This document shows positions 43,951 to 52,903 of a stretch of DNA of 64,000 nucleotides, piece by piece (the first letter of the stretch is position 1; the number at the start of each line of letters is the position of its first letter). Source of the stretch: Arthrobacter sp. Leaf69 (GTDB taxonomy: Bacteria > Actinomycetota > Actinomycetes > Actinomycetales > Micrococcaceae); NCBI RefSeq assembly GCF_001422645.1, contig NZ_LMLR01000013.1, forward strand, positions 386,656-450,655, read 5' to 3'. The translations under genes and the position numbers were made by a program. Below the pieces are notes generated by a model. It saw only the letters and a list, made by a program, of their open reading frames with translations, ran no database searches and was not told where the DNA came from.

Positions 43951-44889
43951 ATGTCCCAACGCCTGATGCTGCTCGACACCGCGTCGCTGTACTTCCGCGC
44001 CTTCTACGGCGTGCCCGACACGATCCGCCGCGCCGACGGCACGCCGGTGAACGCCGTGCGTGGCCTGCTGGACATGATCGCCCGGCTTACTGCCGACCAC
44101 GAGGCGACGCACCTCGTGGCGTGCTGGGACGACGACTGGCGTCCGCAGTGGCGGGTGGACCTTATCCCGACGTACAAGTCACACCGGGTCGCCGAGGTGG
44201 TGGAGGGTGCCCCCGATGTGGAGATCGTGCCGGACGGACTCACGGCGCAAATACCCATGATCCGCCGGGTGCTCGACCTGGCGGGCATCGCCGTCGTGGG
44301 GGCCGCCAGTCATGAGGCCGACGACGTCGTCGGCACCTATGCCAGTCACGCGGAGTTTCCCGTCGACGTCGTGACGGGGGACCGCGACCTCTTCCAGGTG
44401 GTCGACGACGCCCGTCAGGTGCGGGTGGTCTACACCGCGCGCGGCATGAGGAACCTCGAAGTCCTCACCGACGCGGTGGTCGTCGAAAAGTACCGCGTGC
44501 TGCCCGTGCAATACGCCGATTACGCGACCCTCCGCGGCGACAGCTCCGACGGTCTGCCCGGTGTCGCCGACATCGGCGAGAAGACCGCCGCGTCCCTGCT
44601 CGGAGACTACGGCACCCTCGACGGGCTGCTCACGGCGGCGGCGGATGCTGGAAGCGGACTGTCCGCGTCCGTGCGGTCGAAGCTCGCGGCGGCCGCGGAT
44701 TACCTTGCGGTCGCTCCCGCCGTCGTGGGTGTGGTGCGCGACCTCGAGCTGCCCACTCTTGAGGAGGCCGGCGCGGAACTGCGGCCTGTCGCCGGTGAGT
44801 CCCGCGTCGAGCTGGAGCGTCTCGCGGCTGACTGGAACCTCGGCGGCTCGGTCAGGCGGCTGCTTAAGGCGCTGGACCGGCGCCGATGA
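43951..44889 (+). CDS. Stand-alone 5'-3' exonuclease (Pol I N-terminal type)
   Basis: A 312-residue flap-endonuclease-fold nuclease resembling the 5' nuclease of DNA polymerase I. Metal-binding acidic residues are in LLDTASLYFRAFYG, ASHEADDVVGTYA, VVTGDRDLFQVVDD, and the helix-hairpin-helix GDSSDGLPGVADIGEKTA. It would remove RNA primers or flaps in replication and repair. ATG 43951 is preferred to GTG 43936. It overlaps no neighbour and is convergent with 44950. Confidence 0.92.
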   Translation: MSQRLMLLDTASLYFRAFYGVPDTIRRADGTPVNAVRGLLDMIARLTADHEATHLVACWDDDWRPQWRVDLIPTYKSHRVAEVVEGAPDVEIVPDGLTAQIPMIRRVLDLAGIAVVGAASHEADDVVGTYASHAEFPVDVVTGDRDLFQVVDDARQVRVVYTARGMRNLEVLTDAVVVEKYRVLPVQYADYATLRGDSSDGLPGVADIGEKTAASLLGDYGTLDGLLTAAADAGSGLSASVRSKLAAAADYLAVAPAVVGVVRDLELPTLEEAGAELRPVAGESRVELERLAADWNLGGSVRRLLKALDRRR

Positions 44890-44949
44890 GGGCAAGGCGC
44901 AATTTGTCGAAGGCAGTGACGGGCGGGCACGGCGCCTGACCGACCGCGA

Positions 44950-46080
44950 CTAGGGCCACGAGGCCGATGCCAGGAGCGCGAAGAGCGGTTCGAAGTCGTA
45001 CATGCGGGTGCTGTTGCTCATCACGACGACGCCGAGACCTCGGTCGGGGTAGAGGCGCATGACGTTCCAGAAGCCCGCGCCGGCGCCGAAATGCTCCACC
45101 CAGTCCCCGCTGGCCTTTGTGGGCCGGCGAAACCACCCGGTTCCGTGGTCGAAGGGCTTGCCCGCCTGGTCAATGGAGCGCATGCGGCGGGCGGCCTGGG
45201 CGGACAGGACCCGGACGCCGTCGATCTCGCCGTCGCGAAGGTGCAGGCGAAGGAACCTGCCGGCGTCCAAAACGTCGCCCACCAGGCCACCGTAGGCGGG
45301 TCCGTCCACGTAGAACGGATTCAGTGACAGGTACTGCCCGTGACGGTCGCCGGCGATCCCGCCGGGCAACAGGCCGCGGAGCAAAGGATCCACGATCCGG
45401 GGCGCCTTGACATACCCGGTCGCAATGTCCGCGCCCTCTTCATAGCGGAACCCGGTGTGTTCCATGCCGGCGGGTCGCAGGACGGACTGCTGGATATACG
45501 CCTCGAAGGGCACCCCGGCCGCGGCGGCGATGACCTCTCCGGCGGCAAGGTAGCCGACGTTGGAATACCTGGCGCTCTGCCCGGCCGGGTAGCGGTAGCC
45601 GCGGCGCCTGCTCATGAGGCGCCGGAGCAGGGCCCCGGGGTCCGGCGGATCCGCGTCGGCCGGGTGAACCCAGCGGACGGGCATCGGGTTGCCGAAACCG
45701 GCGGTGTGGTTGAGTAGCTGGCCCACACGCGGCGTCGAGGTCCCCGGCGCCTGAAGGTACCCAACGTACTCGCCGATCGGGGCCCTCAGATCGAGGCGGC
45801 CCTCGTCCACCAGCCGGAGCGCAGCCGTCGCCGTCACGATCTTGGACATGGAGAACCACAGATACGACGTCGAGGCGGTTGCGGGCCTGTTCGCTGCACG
45901 GTTGGCGAGACCGTAACCGGCGGCGAGGAGCACCCTCTCACGATTCACCACGGCCATCGAAAAGCCCGGGACGCTGCCCCGACGCATCATCGTGGTGACC
46001 GCCGCCGAAGCGCCGCTGGGTGGCCTGCCCGCCGCGATGATTTCGCCCGGCCCGTCCGCGTCGGTGCCATCTGTCGCCAT
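44950..46080 (-). CDS. Serine hydrolase, beta-lactamase/class C fold
   Basis: A 376-residue beta-lactamase-related hydrolase (esterase or D-aminopeptidase-like). SxxK in FSMSKIVTA (about residue 78), YxN as RYSNVGYLA, and HFGAGAG in place of KTG near the end. No signal peptide is evident, so it is likely cytosolic. The ATG has AAGGGAA-like sequence upstream. Substrate unknown. Confidence 0.88.
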   Translation of the reverse strand: MATDGTDADGPGEIIAAGRPPSGASAAVTTMMRRGSVPGFSMAVVNRERVLLAAGYGLANRAANRPATASTSYLWFSMSKIVTATAALRLVDEGRLDLRAPIGEYVGYLQAPGTSTPRVGQLLNHTAGFGNPMPVRWVHPADADPPDPGALLRRLMSRRRGYRYPAGQSARYSNVGYLAAGEVIAAAAGVPFEAYIQQSVLRPAGMEHTGFRYEEGADIATGYVKAPRIVDPLLRGLLPGGIAGDRHGQYLSLNPFYVDGPAYGGLVGDVLDAGRFLRLHLRDGEIDGVRVLSAQAARRMRSIDQAGKPFDHGTGWFRRPTKASGDWVEHFGAGAGFWNVMRLYPDRGLGVVVMSNSTRMYDFEPLFALLASASWP

Positions 46081-46167
46081 GGTTCCCTTTCATCACGTCG
46101 GTCTGGTTTCGCCGGCACGATGCATTCCGAGTCCGACGATGCTTTACGCTCCAGTAGCGCTCAGGGG

Positions 46168-47271
46168 TCAGACGGCGTAGCGAAGAATTCCTGCGGCCTG
46201 CGCTTTCTCCGGCATGTCGGATTGGCGCACGGCAAGAACCCGCGCACCCGTTCCGAGTGCCCGCCGGGCGATTTCCTCGATCACATTGTTGCCCGCGTCC
46301 GCGTCCAGGGTGAGCACGCCGTCGTCCCCGACGGAACCGTTGACCGCCGCGTCCATGTCCACCACAAGCGTCTCCACCGCGCCGAAGGCAGCGGCCCGTG
46401 CCAGATCGCTCAGATCCGTCGCCGCGCGAGAGTTGGTGCGGCGTTCTTCAAACGTCGTTTGCAGGGCCACAAGATCGGCCGCGTAAATCCGGTCCAGCAC
46501 ACCGCGCGCGGCGTCCGCCAATTGGGTCGCGGTCAGCTCGTCCGGGTTACCTTCGATGACCTCGGCAGCGACGTGCGCGTATCCCGTGAGATTGCGGTAA
46601 ATGCTCCTGAGTGGCTCCGCCGCAGCGATCACCAGCGGCAGGGATTGTCCGTTCAACATCGGACGAAGCACGTGATCCACGGACCGGGCGTATTGGGTTA
46701 GCCGCACCTTTCGTCCCTCGTCGCCCTGCAGCCGCCCGGAGGGGGAACGACCGCCGATCGAATCGAGCCCCACGGCACTTGCGGCGTCAGCCGGCATTCC
46801 AGGGACGGTGACTTCTTCGGCCGGCCGGTCGGCCGAGACCTCAATGAGCCGGGCCCCGTTCTGCGAGATCGCGAGCACAAGCGCCGCGTTGGGGAACGTT
46901 ATGGCGCGAAGGAGCGGTGTGATGGCGAACCGATCAGTCACGCTCACCTGGTCTTCGAGATCGTTCGGCAAACGGAACTCAAGAACCGACGTCGGCGTCG
47001 CGAAGATGGCTAAACTGCGGCCCATATCGAACCAGAACTCCGGGGCCTCCAACAGTTCGTTGAGAAACGCTTCTATGGCAGCGACGGATTCTTTGCCGCT
47101 TCCCTCCTGGAGCTGTTTGATGGCAGAACCGAACAAAGAACGCGCTTTGGTCTGATTCTTCTCCGAATCGGCCGGGACGCTGCTTGTCGAAAGATAGATG
47201 GTGACGCTGTGCGGATCGCGTACAGCCGCCAGGCGTTCCAAGTCGTACCGGGTCGGCATGTCAATATGCAT
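46168..47271 (-). CDS. baeRF3-type eRF1-domain protein
   Basis: A 367-residue protein of the bacterial/archaeal eRF1-like group 3. It has DPHSVTIYLSTS at the start, the middle domain with ALVLAISQNGARLIEVSA, and a C-terminal half ending VEEIARRALGTGARVLAVRQ. These resemble peptide-release-factor middle and C-terminal domains and are thought to act on stalled or hibernating ribosomes; direct function is unproven. ATG 47271 has AAGGAG about eight bases upstream and replaces the longer frame at 47364. It is divergent from ferritin. Confidence 0.82.
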   Translation of the reverse strand: MHIDMPTRYDLERLAAVRDPHSVTIYLSTSSVPADSEKNQTKARSLFGSAIKQLQEGSGKESVAAIEAFLNELLEAPEFWFDMGRSLAIFATPTSVLEFRLPNDLEDQVSVTDRFAITPLLRAITFPNAALVLAISQNGARLIEVSADRPAEEVTVPGMPADAASAVGLDSIGGRSPSGRLQGDEGRKVRLTQYARSVDHVLRPMLNGQSLPLVIAAAEPLRSIYRNLTGYAHVAAEVIEGNPDELTATQLADAARGVLDRIYAADLVALQTTFEERRTNSRAATDLSDLARAAAFGAVETLVVDMDAAVNGSVGDDGVLTLDADAGNNVIEEIARRALGTGARVLAVRQSDMPEKAQAAGILRYAV

Positions 47272-47602
47272 GGGGTGCTCCTTGTTGTTATCCCTGCGTT
47301 CAAAAGGACGGCGACGGGCATGCTCCACCTGCTTGCTGCTGACTGCCCCGCCGAGGCCCGGCAATACCGGGTCAGCCCAGCATCAGACCCTCAACTGCTC
47401 GTGTCAACAGACGGCGGGAACGGCACGAAGGCCGGTTCGTGCAATCAGCGGAAGCGAAAGGAATGTGCCTTGACGCAGGGATCCAAAGCGGAGGACGCTC
47501 GTAACAGGCCCTCCGGCAGTCCCGGACTCCGCACAACCTTGACCCGGCAGAACCTTGGCGCCCCAGGTCCACACCGTTGAACACCGACTCGAGGAGAGCA
47601 CC
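47272..47602. other. Divergent promoter region, baeRF3 and ferritin
   Basis: About 330 bases with no supported gene, between divergent genes. It should contain both promoters. No clear iron-box or DtxR/IdeR palindrome was spotted by eye. Confidence 0.4.
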
Positions 47603-48193
47603 ATGAGCCCACAATTCAACGAGCTGCTGACCCGCCAGGTCGGCAATGAGTTCGCAGCGTCGCAGCAGTACATCGCCATCGCCGCCTGGTTCGACGGGCA
47701 GGACCTTCCCCAGCTTGCCAAGCACTTCTACCGCCAATCCCTGGAGGAGCGGAACCACGCCATGATGATGGTCCGGTACATCCTGGACCGTGGCATCAAG
47801 ATCACCATCCCGGGGATCGACCCGGTACGGAACGACTTCACCTCGGCAGAGGAACCCCTGGTCCTTGCCCTCGCCCAGGAGGTTGAGGTCACTGACCGCA
47901 TCAAGGAACTTTTTGCCGCGGCCCGGGCGGAAAACGATCCCCTGGGTGAACAGTTCATGCTCTGGTTCCTCAAGGAGCAGGTCGAGGAGGTCGCCTCGAT
48001 GTCCACGCTGCTGAACGTCGCCCGCCGGGCGGACAACCTGTTCGACGTCGAGACCTTCCTGGCCCGCGAACGGGTGGGGGACGCCGGCCAGCACGGGGGA
48101 GGAGGCCACGGTGGTCGTCACGGCCACAGAGGCGGCCACGGCGGACCCCCCGAGGACACCGGCACACCGGAGGCTGCGGGCGGCTCACTCTAG
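47603..48193 (+). CDS. Ferritin with histidine-rich C-terminal tail
   Basis: A 196-residue ferritin. Four-helix core about residues 1-150 with ferroxidase ligands in EFAASQQYIAIAAWF (Glu, Tyr), EERNHAMMM (Glu, His), and KEQVEEVASM. After residue about 165 the chain is Gly/His-rich (GGHGGRHGHRGGHGG), which is not part of the usual ferritin fold. Ferritins oxidise Fe(II) and store it in a shell; the tail may bind extra metal. ATG 47603 with GAGGAGAG upstream is chosen. Confidence 0.92.
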   Translation: MSPQFNELLTRQVGNEFAASQQYIAIAAWFDGQDLPQLAKHFYRQSLEERNHAMMMVRYILDRGIKITIPGIDPVRNDFTSAEEPLVLALAQEVEVTDRIKELFAAARAENDPLGEQFMLWFLKEQVEEVASMSTLLNVARRADNLFDVETFLARERVGDAGQHGGGGHGGRHGHRGGHGGPPEDTGTPEAAGGSL

Positions 48194-48244
48194 CGAAGAA
48201 GAGGGCCTCCCCAGCGGCGAACGCCATCCTGCAATAATCAGACA

Positions 48245-48406
48245 ATGGTGCTGCAGTACACCTTCACGGCCCGCTTGTGGCTCTATCCGGGCGAAGCCGG
48301 GTGGCACTTCCTCACGGTTCCGGAGGAGGTGGCGGCGGTAGTCCGGGAGGACACCGAAGCGGGAGACCAGGTCAGCGTCCACCTCGAGGTGCCCGCCGCT
48401 GGCTGA
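48245..48406 (+). pseudogene. DUF1905-like protein with internal deletion
   Basis: A 53-residue frame. Residues 1-29 (YTFTARLWLYPGEAGWHFLT) match the start of a DUF1905 beta-barrel. Residues 31-50 (DTEAGDQVSVHLEV) match its final strands. The central part, normally about 45 residues, is missing, and the two ends are joined in frame. It may be a residual gene or a compact variant; no other copy is in the window. Confidence 0.6.
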
Positions 48407-48523
48407 GCCGCCGCCGCTGATCCGGATGCTCCTGCGCATCTAGCCGCTGCTCTGGCGCGCACAGGGCAAGGGGACGAGAATGGGCACGTGCTCCCCACTA
48501 GCCCCGGCGGGGACGGCGAGGTG

Positions 48524-49789
48524 ATGAACGCCGCCGCTCGAAAGATCCAGCGCATCTTCCTCACGCTGACGCTGGGCAATACCCTTGCGGCCTCGTTCAT
48601 CTGGGGGATCAACACCCTCTTCCTGTTGGACGCCGGACTCAGCAATCTGGAGGCTTTTGCGGCAAACGCCTTTTTCACGGCCGGGATGGTTCTGTTCGAG
48701 GTGCCCACCGGAGTGATTGCCGACGGGTGGGGCCGGCGCGTGTCGTTCCTGCTCGGCACGGCGACACTGGCCATCTCCACTTACCTCTACTACCTGCTCT
48801 GGCAGTTTTCCGCCCCCTTCTGGTGGTGGGCGGTGGTGTCCGTTCTACTCGGGTTGGGCTTCACTTTCTTCTCCGGAGCCGTGGAGGCCTGGCTCGTCGA
48901 CGCGTTGCGGTTCTCGGGGTACGAGGGCGGGCTGGAGACGGTGCTCGGGAGGGGACTGATGGTGTCGGGTGTGGCGATGCTCGCCGGCTCGGTCGCCGGC
49001 GGAGTGATCGCGCAGGCCACCGACCTCGGCGTGCCGTTCCTGCTGCGTGTGGGAGTGCTGCTGGTCATGTTCGCCGTGGCCTTCTGGCTCATGCGCGACG
49101 TCGGGTTCACCCCGGAGCGCTCCGCGCATCCGCTCCACGCGACCCGGGCCGTACTTGACGCCTCGATCGAGAACGGATTGAAAAACCCGCCTGTGCGTTA
49201 CGTGATGCTGGCCGCGCCGTTCAGCGCCGGCGTCGGAATCTATGTTTTCTACGCCCTTCAGCCGTACCTTCTTGAGCTTTTTGGCGATCCCGGCGCGTAC
49301 TCGGTGGCGGGCCTGGCGGCGGCCATCGTGGCTGGCGCGCAAGTGCTTGGCGGCTGGCTGGCGCCCCGTATCCGGCGCCTGGTCGGCCGTCGCACGACGG
49401 TGCTGATCCTGAGCAGCGTCGTGAGCTCCTTGTTGCTGGTTGTGCTCGGGTTCACTCGGATTTTCTGGGTGGCTTTGGCGCTGCTGGCGCTCTGGGCGCT
49501 GGTGTCCTCGGCGGGCACCCCGGTGCGCCAGGCCTATCTGAACGACATGATCGCCTCGAAACAGCGCGCAACAGTGCTCAGCTTCGACTCGCTGATGGGA
49601 TCAAGCGGCGGCGTGGTGGTCCAGCCGCTGCTCGGCCGGGCGGCCGATGTGTACGGCTATCCCGTCTCCCTGGCGATTGCCGGCGTCATCGAGCTGATCG
49701 CGGCGCCCTTCTTGCTGGCGAGCCGGCGCCAGCACCCCGCGGCCGACCGTGCCAATACCTCGACGGCGGCGGATTCCGCGCAGTCTTGA
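48524..49789 (+). CDS. MFS transporter
   Basis: A 421-residue major-facilitator permease with twelve helices. The family loop 2-3 motif is seen as GVIADGWGRRVSFLLG (D-x-x-G-R-R). Nothing indicates the substrate. The ATG at 48524 follows GGCGAGG by one to two bases and is chosen over the earlier frame start at 48488. It is on the same strand as ferritin and the DUF1905 relic but has its own intergenic gap. Confidence 0.88.
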   Translation: MNAAARKIQRIFLTLTLGNTLAASFIWGINTLFLLDAGLSNLEAFAANAFFTAGMVLFEVPTGVIADGWGRRVSFLLGTATLAISTYLYYLLWQFSAPFWWWAVVSVLLGLGFTFFSGAVEAWLVDALRFSGYEGGLETVLGRGLMVSGVAMLAGSVAGGVIAQATDLGVPFLLRVGVLLVMFAVAFWLMRDVGFTPERSAHPLHATRAVLDASIENGLKNPPVRYVMLAAPFSAGVGIYVFYALQPYLLELFGDPGAYSVAGLAAAIVAGAQVLGGWLAPRIRRLVGRRTTVLILSSVVSSLLLVVLGFTRIFWVALALLALWALVSSAGTPVRQAYLNDMIASKQRATVLSFDSLMGSSGGVVVQPLLGRAADVYGYPVSLAIAGVIELIAAPFLLASRRQHPAADRANTSTAADSAQS

Positions 49790-49939
49790 CTCTCCCGGGC
49801 CCAAGCCTAGGATAGTGCGCATCAGCACCTTTCGAGCGTTGACAGGGGTGGCCGGCGCCGGTGCTGGGCAGGATGATGGCCAAGGGCTGGGTGGCTTCCA
49901 GGAAGATGATCAACGCTGATCACGAGGGAGAAATTAGTC

Positions 49940-50320
49940 ATGCTGAAGGATCTTGAAATCACCGCCGTCCTCCCCGCCAAGGACATCGCCCGGGCGAGGA
50001 CCTATTACCGTGACGTGCTGGGGCTGGAACCCTCCGACGCCGCGGACGAGGAGAACCTCATCTACCGGTGCGGGAATGGAACAGCATTTCTCCTGTACCG
50101 GACCGACTTTGCGGGCACCGCAAAAAACACCCAGATTGGCTGGGGAACGGACAACTTCGACGCCGAAGTTGAGGACCTCCGCGGACGCGGCGTTGTGTTC
50201 GAAGAGTACGACTTTCCGGGCTTGAAGACTGAGAACGGGATCGCGGACACCCCGATGGGCAAAGCCGCCTGGTTCCTGGACAGCGAGGGAAACATTCTGA
50301 ATATCTTCCAGCGCCCGTAG
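49940..50320 (+). CDS. VOC-family protein
   Basis: A 126-residue VOC protein with EITAVLPAKDIARARTYYRD at the start, GLEPSDAADEENLIYRCGNG in the middle, and AWFLDSEGNILNIFQ near the end (Glu metal ligand in EGN region). ATG preceded by GAGGGAGAA. Ligand unknown. Confidence 0.88.
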   Translation: MLKDLEITAVLPAKDIARARTYYRDVLGLEPSDAADEENLIYRCGNGTAFLLYRTDFAGTAKNTQIGWGTDNFDAEVEDLRGRGVVFEEYDFPGLKTENGIADTPMGKAAWFLDSEGNILNIFQRP

Positions 50321-50326
50321 CCCTCT

Positions 50327-50899
50327 TCAGCGCTTGCTGCGAAGCCAGGGGCCCAGGAGCCTGGTGGTCACCGGAAGGAAGACGTAGGTCATCAGCGGGG
50401 TGAGGAGGCAGACGGCCAGCAGCACTTGCAGGGGCAGCGGCCAGTCACCGGTCAGCGGGTGCAGCAGGAAATTGGCCAGCAGGCTGAGCGGAAAAAAGGG
50501 AAGAAAAATGCTGACCATCTGCTTCCAGCGGGGTGGCACCACGGTCTCGGGCACGGTGACAAGGGCATCGCCGGGCTGGGCGAACCAGCCCTCGATGCCC
50601 GTGCGCCGTTCAACCTGGGTGACCTCCACGAGGTCCGCCGCGCTGTCAATCCACCAGCGCCGCTCGTCCGACTGCTCCCAGTCGTTCAGCAGAGCCGCAT
50701 CGGCGAAGCGGTACAGCATGTGCCATTCGTTCGAATCCGCCGCCGAGCGTACCCAGCCGGACCCAAGATAACCCGGCCACTCCCGGGCCAGTTCCTGGCC
50801 GGCATGGGCCCAGGCGCTGGCCTGCCGGGTCCGGCCAGGCTGGACTGTCCGCACAACGGAGACGGTGACGGGCTGGGGGCGCAAATCAGGAAGGGTCAC
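50327..50899 (-). CDS. ABM-like domain protein with two membrane helices
   Basis: About 190 residues from GTG 50899 (a GTG at 50935 is also open). The first 90 residues have an antibiotic-biosynthesis-monooxygenase-like (ferredoxin-fold) pattern: TVQPGRTRQASAWAHAGQ, EWHMLYRFADAALLNDWEQS. Two membrane helices follow (IFLPFFPLSLLANFL, LLAVCLLTPLMTYVFL). Such ABM-TM proteins are known but uncharacterised. Stop overlaps none; convergent with the VOC gene. Confidence 0.72.
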   Translation of the reverse strand: MTLPDLRPQPVTVSVVRTVQPGRTRQASAWAHAGQELAREWPGYLGSGWVRSAADSNEWHMLYRFADAALLNDWEQSDERRWWIDSAADLVEVTQVERRTGIEGWFAQPGDALVTVPETVVPPRWKQMVSIFLPFFPLSLLANFLLHPLTGDWPLPLQVLLAVCLLTPLMTYVFLPVTTRLLGPWLRSKR

Positions 50900-50961
50900 T
50901 GCACAAATCTTACCGGCGTCGCGAACCCCTCTCACCGGCCCGGGACGTCGCCGGGCCGGTG

Positions 50962-51303
50962 TCAGCCCTCGGACTCGGCGTTGAGCTCGGCTTCAAGCTC
51001 TGCCTCGATCACGGCAACGGCGAAGCCCAGCGCGCTGGCGAGGTTGCCGGACGCCGCCACAACCCGGGGAGTGCCGACCACCGGCGCGACGGCGATGAGG
51101 ATGCCCTGGACGTCCTCCAAGGTGATGCCGACGCCGCTCGCGGTACCGGCGTTGAGCAGGTAAGAGGCGGGCGGGGCGTCGACTGCCACGAGCGCAGCGA
51201 TCCGGGCCAGCATGATCTCACGGTCATCGAGGTTGCAGCGGTCGATCGATACGGCGGTGATCTCGGCGAGTGCGTCGAGGACGGGGGTTTCTTCTTCGGC
51301 CAT
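50962..51303 (-). CDS. Carboxymuconolactone-decarboxylase-like protein
   Basis: A 113-residue helical protein of the CMD/AhpD-like group. Signs: DDREIMLARIAALVAVDAPPASYLLN and EDVQGILIAVAPVVGTPRVVAAS. The CxxC typical of peroxidase members is absent. ATG 51303 has GGAGAC seven bases upstream. The C-terminus is acidic (EAELEAELNAESEG). Enzymatic role unknown. Confidence 0.75.
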   Translation of the reverse strand: MAEEETPVLDALAEITAVSIDRCNLDDREIMLARIAALVAVDAPPASYLLNAGTASGVGITLEDVQGILIAVAPVVGTPRVVAASGNLASALGFAVAVIEAELEAELNAESEG

Positions 51304-51600
51304 GGTCATGTCTCCATCTGGTCGCGGCGGTTCTGTGCTGAGACGGTTGGGTGCTGAATCGGATATGTGCTGGGTGACGCGACGACAGCCGGTCTCCGCC
51401 ACCCGCCATGCAACGTATCCCGCCGCCGCGGAGGTCAGCATCACCCGCGGGGGATGAGCCGATCAGCGGCCACCCGAAGCGGGCAACCCGGAACGCATCC
51501 TTAACACATCCATCCGGAAACCACTCCGGCCCGGCTCCTTACTTTGGAGGGCCTTTCAGGCCTACAGTTGGGCTTCTAGAACTGTCGACAGGAGTGCTCC

Positions 51601-51903
51601 ATGATTACCCTGCAGATCGAACACCGGGTCCGGGATTTCGGCATGTGGAGGAGGGCCTTCGACAGCGACCCGCTGAACCGTGCCGCCTCCGGGGTGCGGT
51701 CCTACCGGATCTCGCGTCCGCTTGACCAGGAGGACTACGTGATGCTCGAGATGGATTTCGATTCGCAGGCTGCGGCCGTGGATTTTCTCGGCCGGCTGCA
51801 GAACGACACCTGGAAAACAGGGGTGACGGCGCCGGCCCTGATCGGTGAGCCATCGACCAGGATCATCGAGACGGTCGCGATCGAGATGGTGGCAGCAGTC
51901 TGA
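51601..51903 (+). CDS. Small hypothetical ferredoxin-fold protein
   Basis: A 100-residue protein with a ferredoxin-like alpha/beta pattern (RDFGMWRRAFDSDPLNRAASG, MLEMDFDSQAAAVDFLGRL). This is similar to small cyclase/ABM-type proteins that occur near oxidative enzymes. No catalytic residue can be pointed out. ATG after ACAGGAG. Confidence 0.75.
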   Translation: MITLQIEHRVRDFGMWRRAFDSDPLNRAASGVRSYRISRPLDQEDYVMLEMDFDSQAAAVDFLGRLQNDTWKTGVTAPALIGEPSTRIIETVAIEMVAAV

Positions 51904-51963
51904 ACCGAACCCCTGACGGCGGCTGTGTACGGCCCCGGCGTCGGGGGCCCTGACCGGGGGCCC

Positions 51964-52903
51964 TCACCGGGGGCCCGGCGGCGGTGTGCTGTTCCTCGTG
52001 CGCACGGCAAGGCCGGCGCAGAAAATGACAGCCAGCCCGCCGACAATCGTGGACCAGGCCACGCTCTCGCCCAGCAGGAGCGCGGCCCAGCCAATGCTCA
52101 AGACGGGCTGGATGAGCTGGACCTGACCCACCTGGGCCATGGGGCCGATGGCCAGCCCCTGATACCAGGCGAAGAAGCCAAGGAACATGCTGACCACGCC
52201 GAGGTAGGCAAACGCAGCCCACTGCACAGGTGTGCCCGACGGCGTCTGCTGGGACATCGAGACGCTCATCAGGAACACCATCAGTGGTGCCGAGAGGACG
52301 AGCGCCCACGAGACTGTCTGCCAGGCGCCAAGTTCACGTGCGAGCAGGCCGCCTTCGGCGTATCCGATGGCTGCGGCCGCGACGGCACCGAAGAGCAGCA
52401 GGTCTGACCAGTGCAGCTGGCCAAAGCCGCCCGTCTGCGCGGAGGCGAAAACAATGGTTGCGGCCGCCCCGACGGCGGTGATGAGCCAGAAGGCAGGACG
52501 CGGGCGTTCGCGGCCCCGGACGACTGCCATCGCTGCGGTCGCCGCCGGAAGCACAGCGATGACGACGGCGCCGTGGCTGGCGGGGACGGCGGGCGAGCGC
52601 AAACGAGGTCAGTAGCGGAAAGCCGACGACAATCCCGCCCGCAACAAGCGCCAGACGCGCCCACTGGACGCCGCGCGGCGGGCGCTGCCGGGTGAGGGCG
52701 AGGGCGCATGCGGCAAGGACCGCCGCCACCACCGCGCGGCCGGATCCGATGAACAAGGGGTCCATTCCGCCGACGGCCACCCGGGTGAACGGAACCGTAA
52801 AGGAAAAGGCCGCCACTCCGAGCAGTCCCCACCACAACCCGTTCCCGGGCGCGGTGGATAGCGGTGGCCGGATTGATTCGATAGCGCTACTATTGGCTTT
52901 CAT
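51964..52903 (-). pseudogene. EamA/DMT transporter gene with single-base frameshift
   Basis: Two frames together give a ten-helix drug/metabolite transporter of about 312 residues. The first part (52903 down to about 52593) reads LLGVAAFSFTVPFTRVAVGG and GFPLLTSFALA. The rest continues in another frame from PASHGAVVIAVLPA to FCAGLAVRTRNS. The total 940 bases is one more than a multiple of three. Removing one C in the run near 52589-52594 restores a clean join. It is divergent from the MocR gene with overlapping start codons. Either a real pseudogene or a sequencing error. Confidence 0.85.
52888..52893 (+). promoter_or_regulatory. Leaderless -10 element (TACTAT) for MocR gene
   Basis: TACTAT on the plus strand, eight bases before the ATG at 52902. 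It faces away from the equivalent element for the transporter at 52909-52914. Confidence 0.5.
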
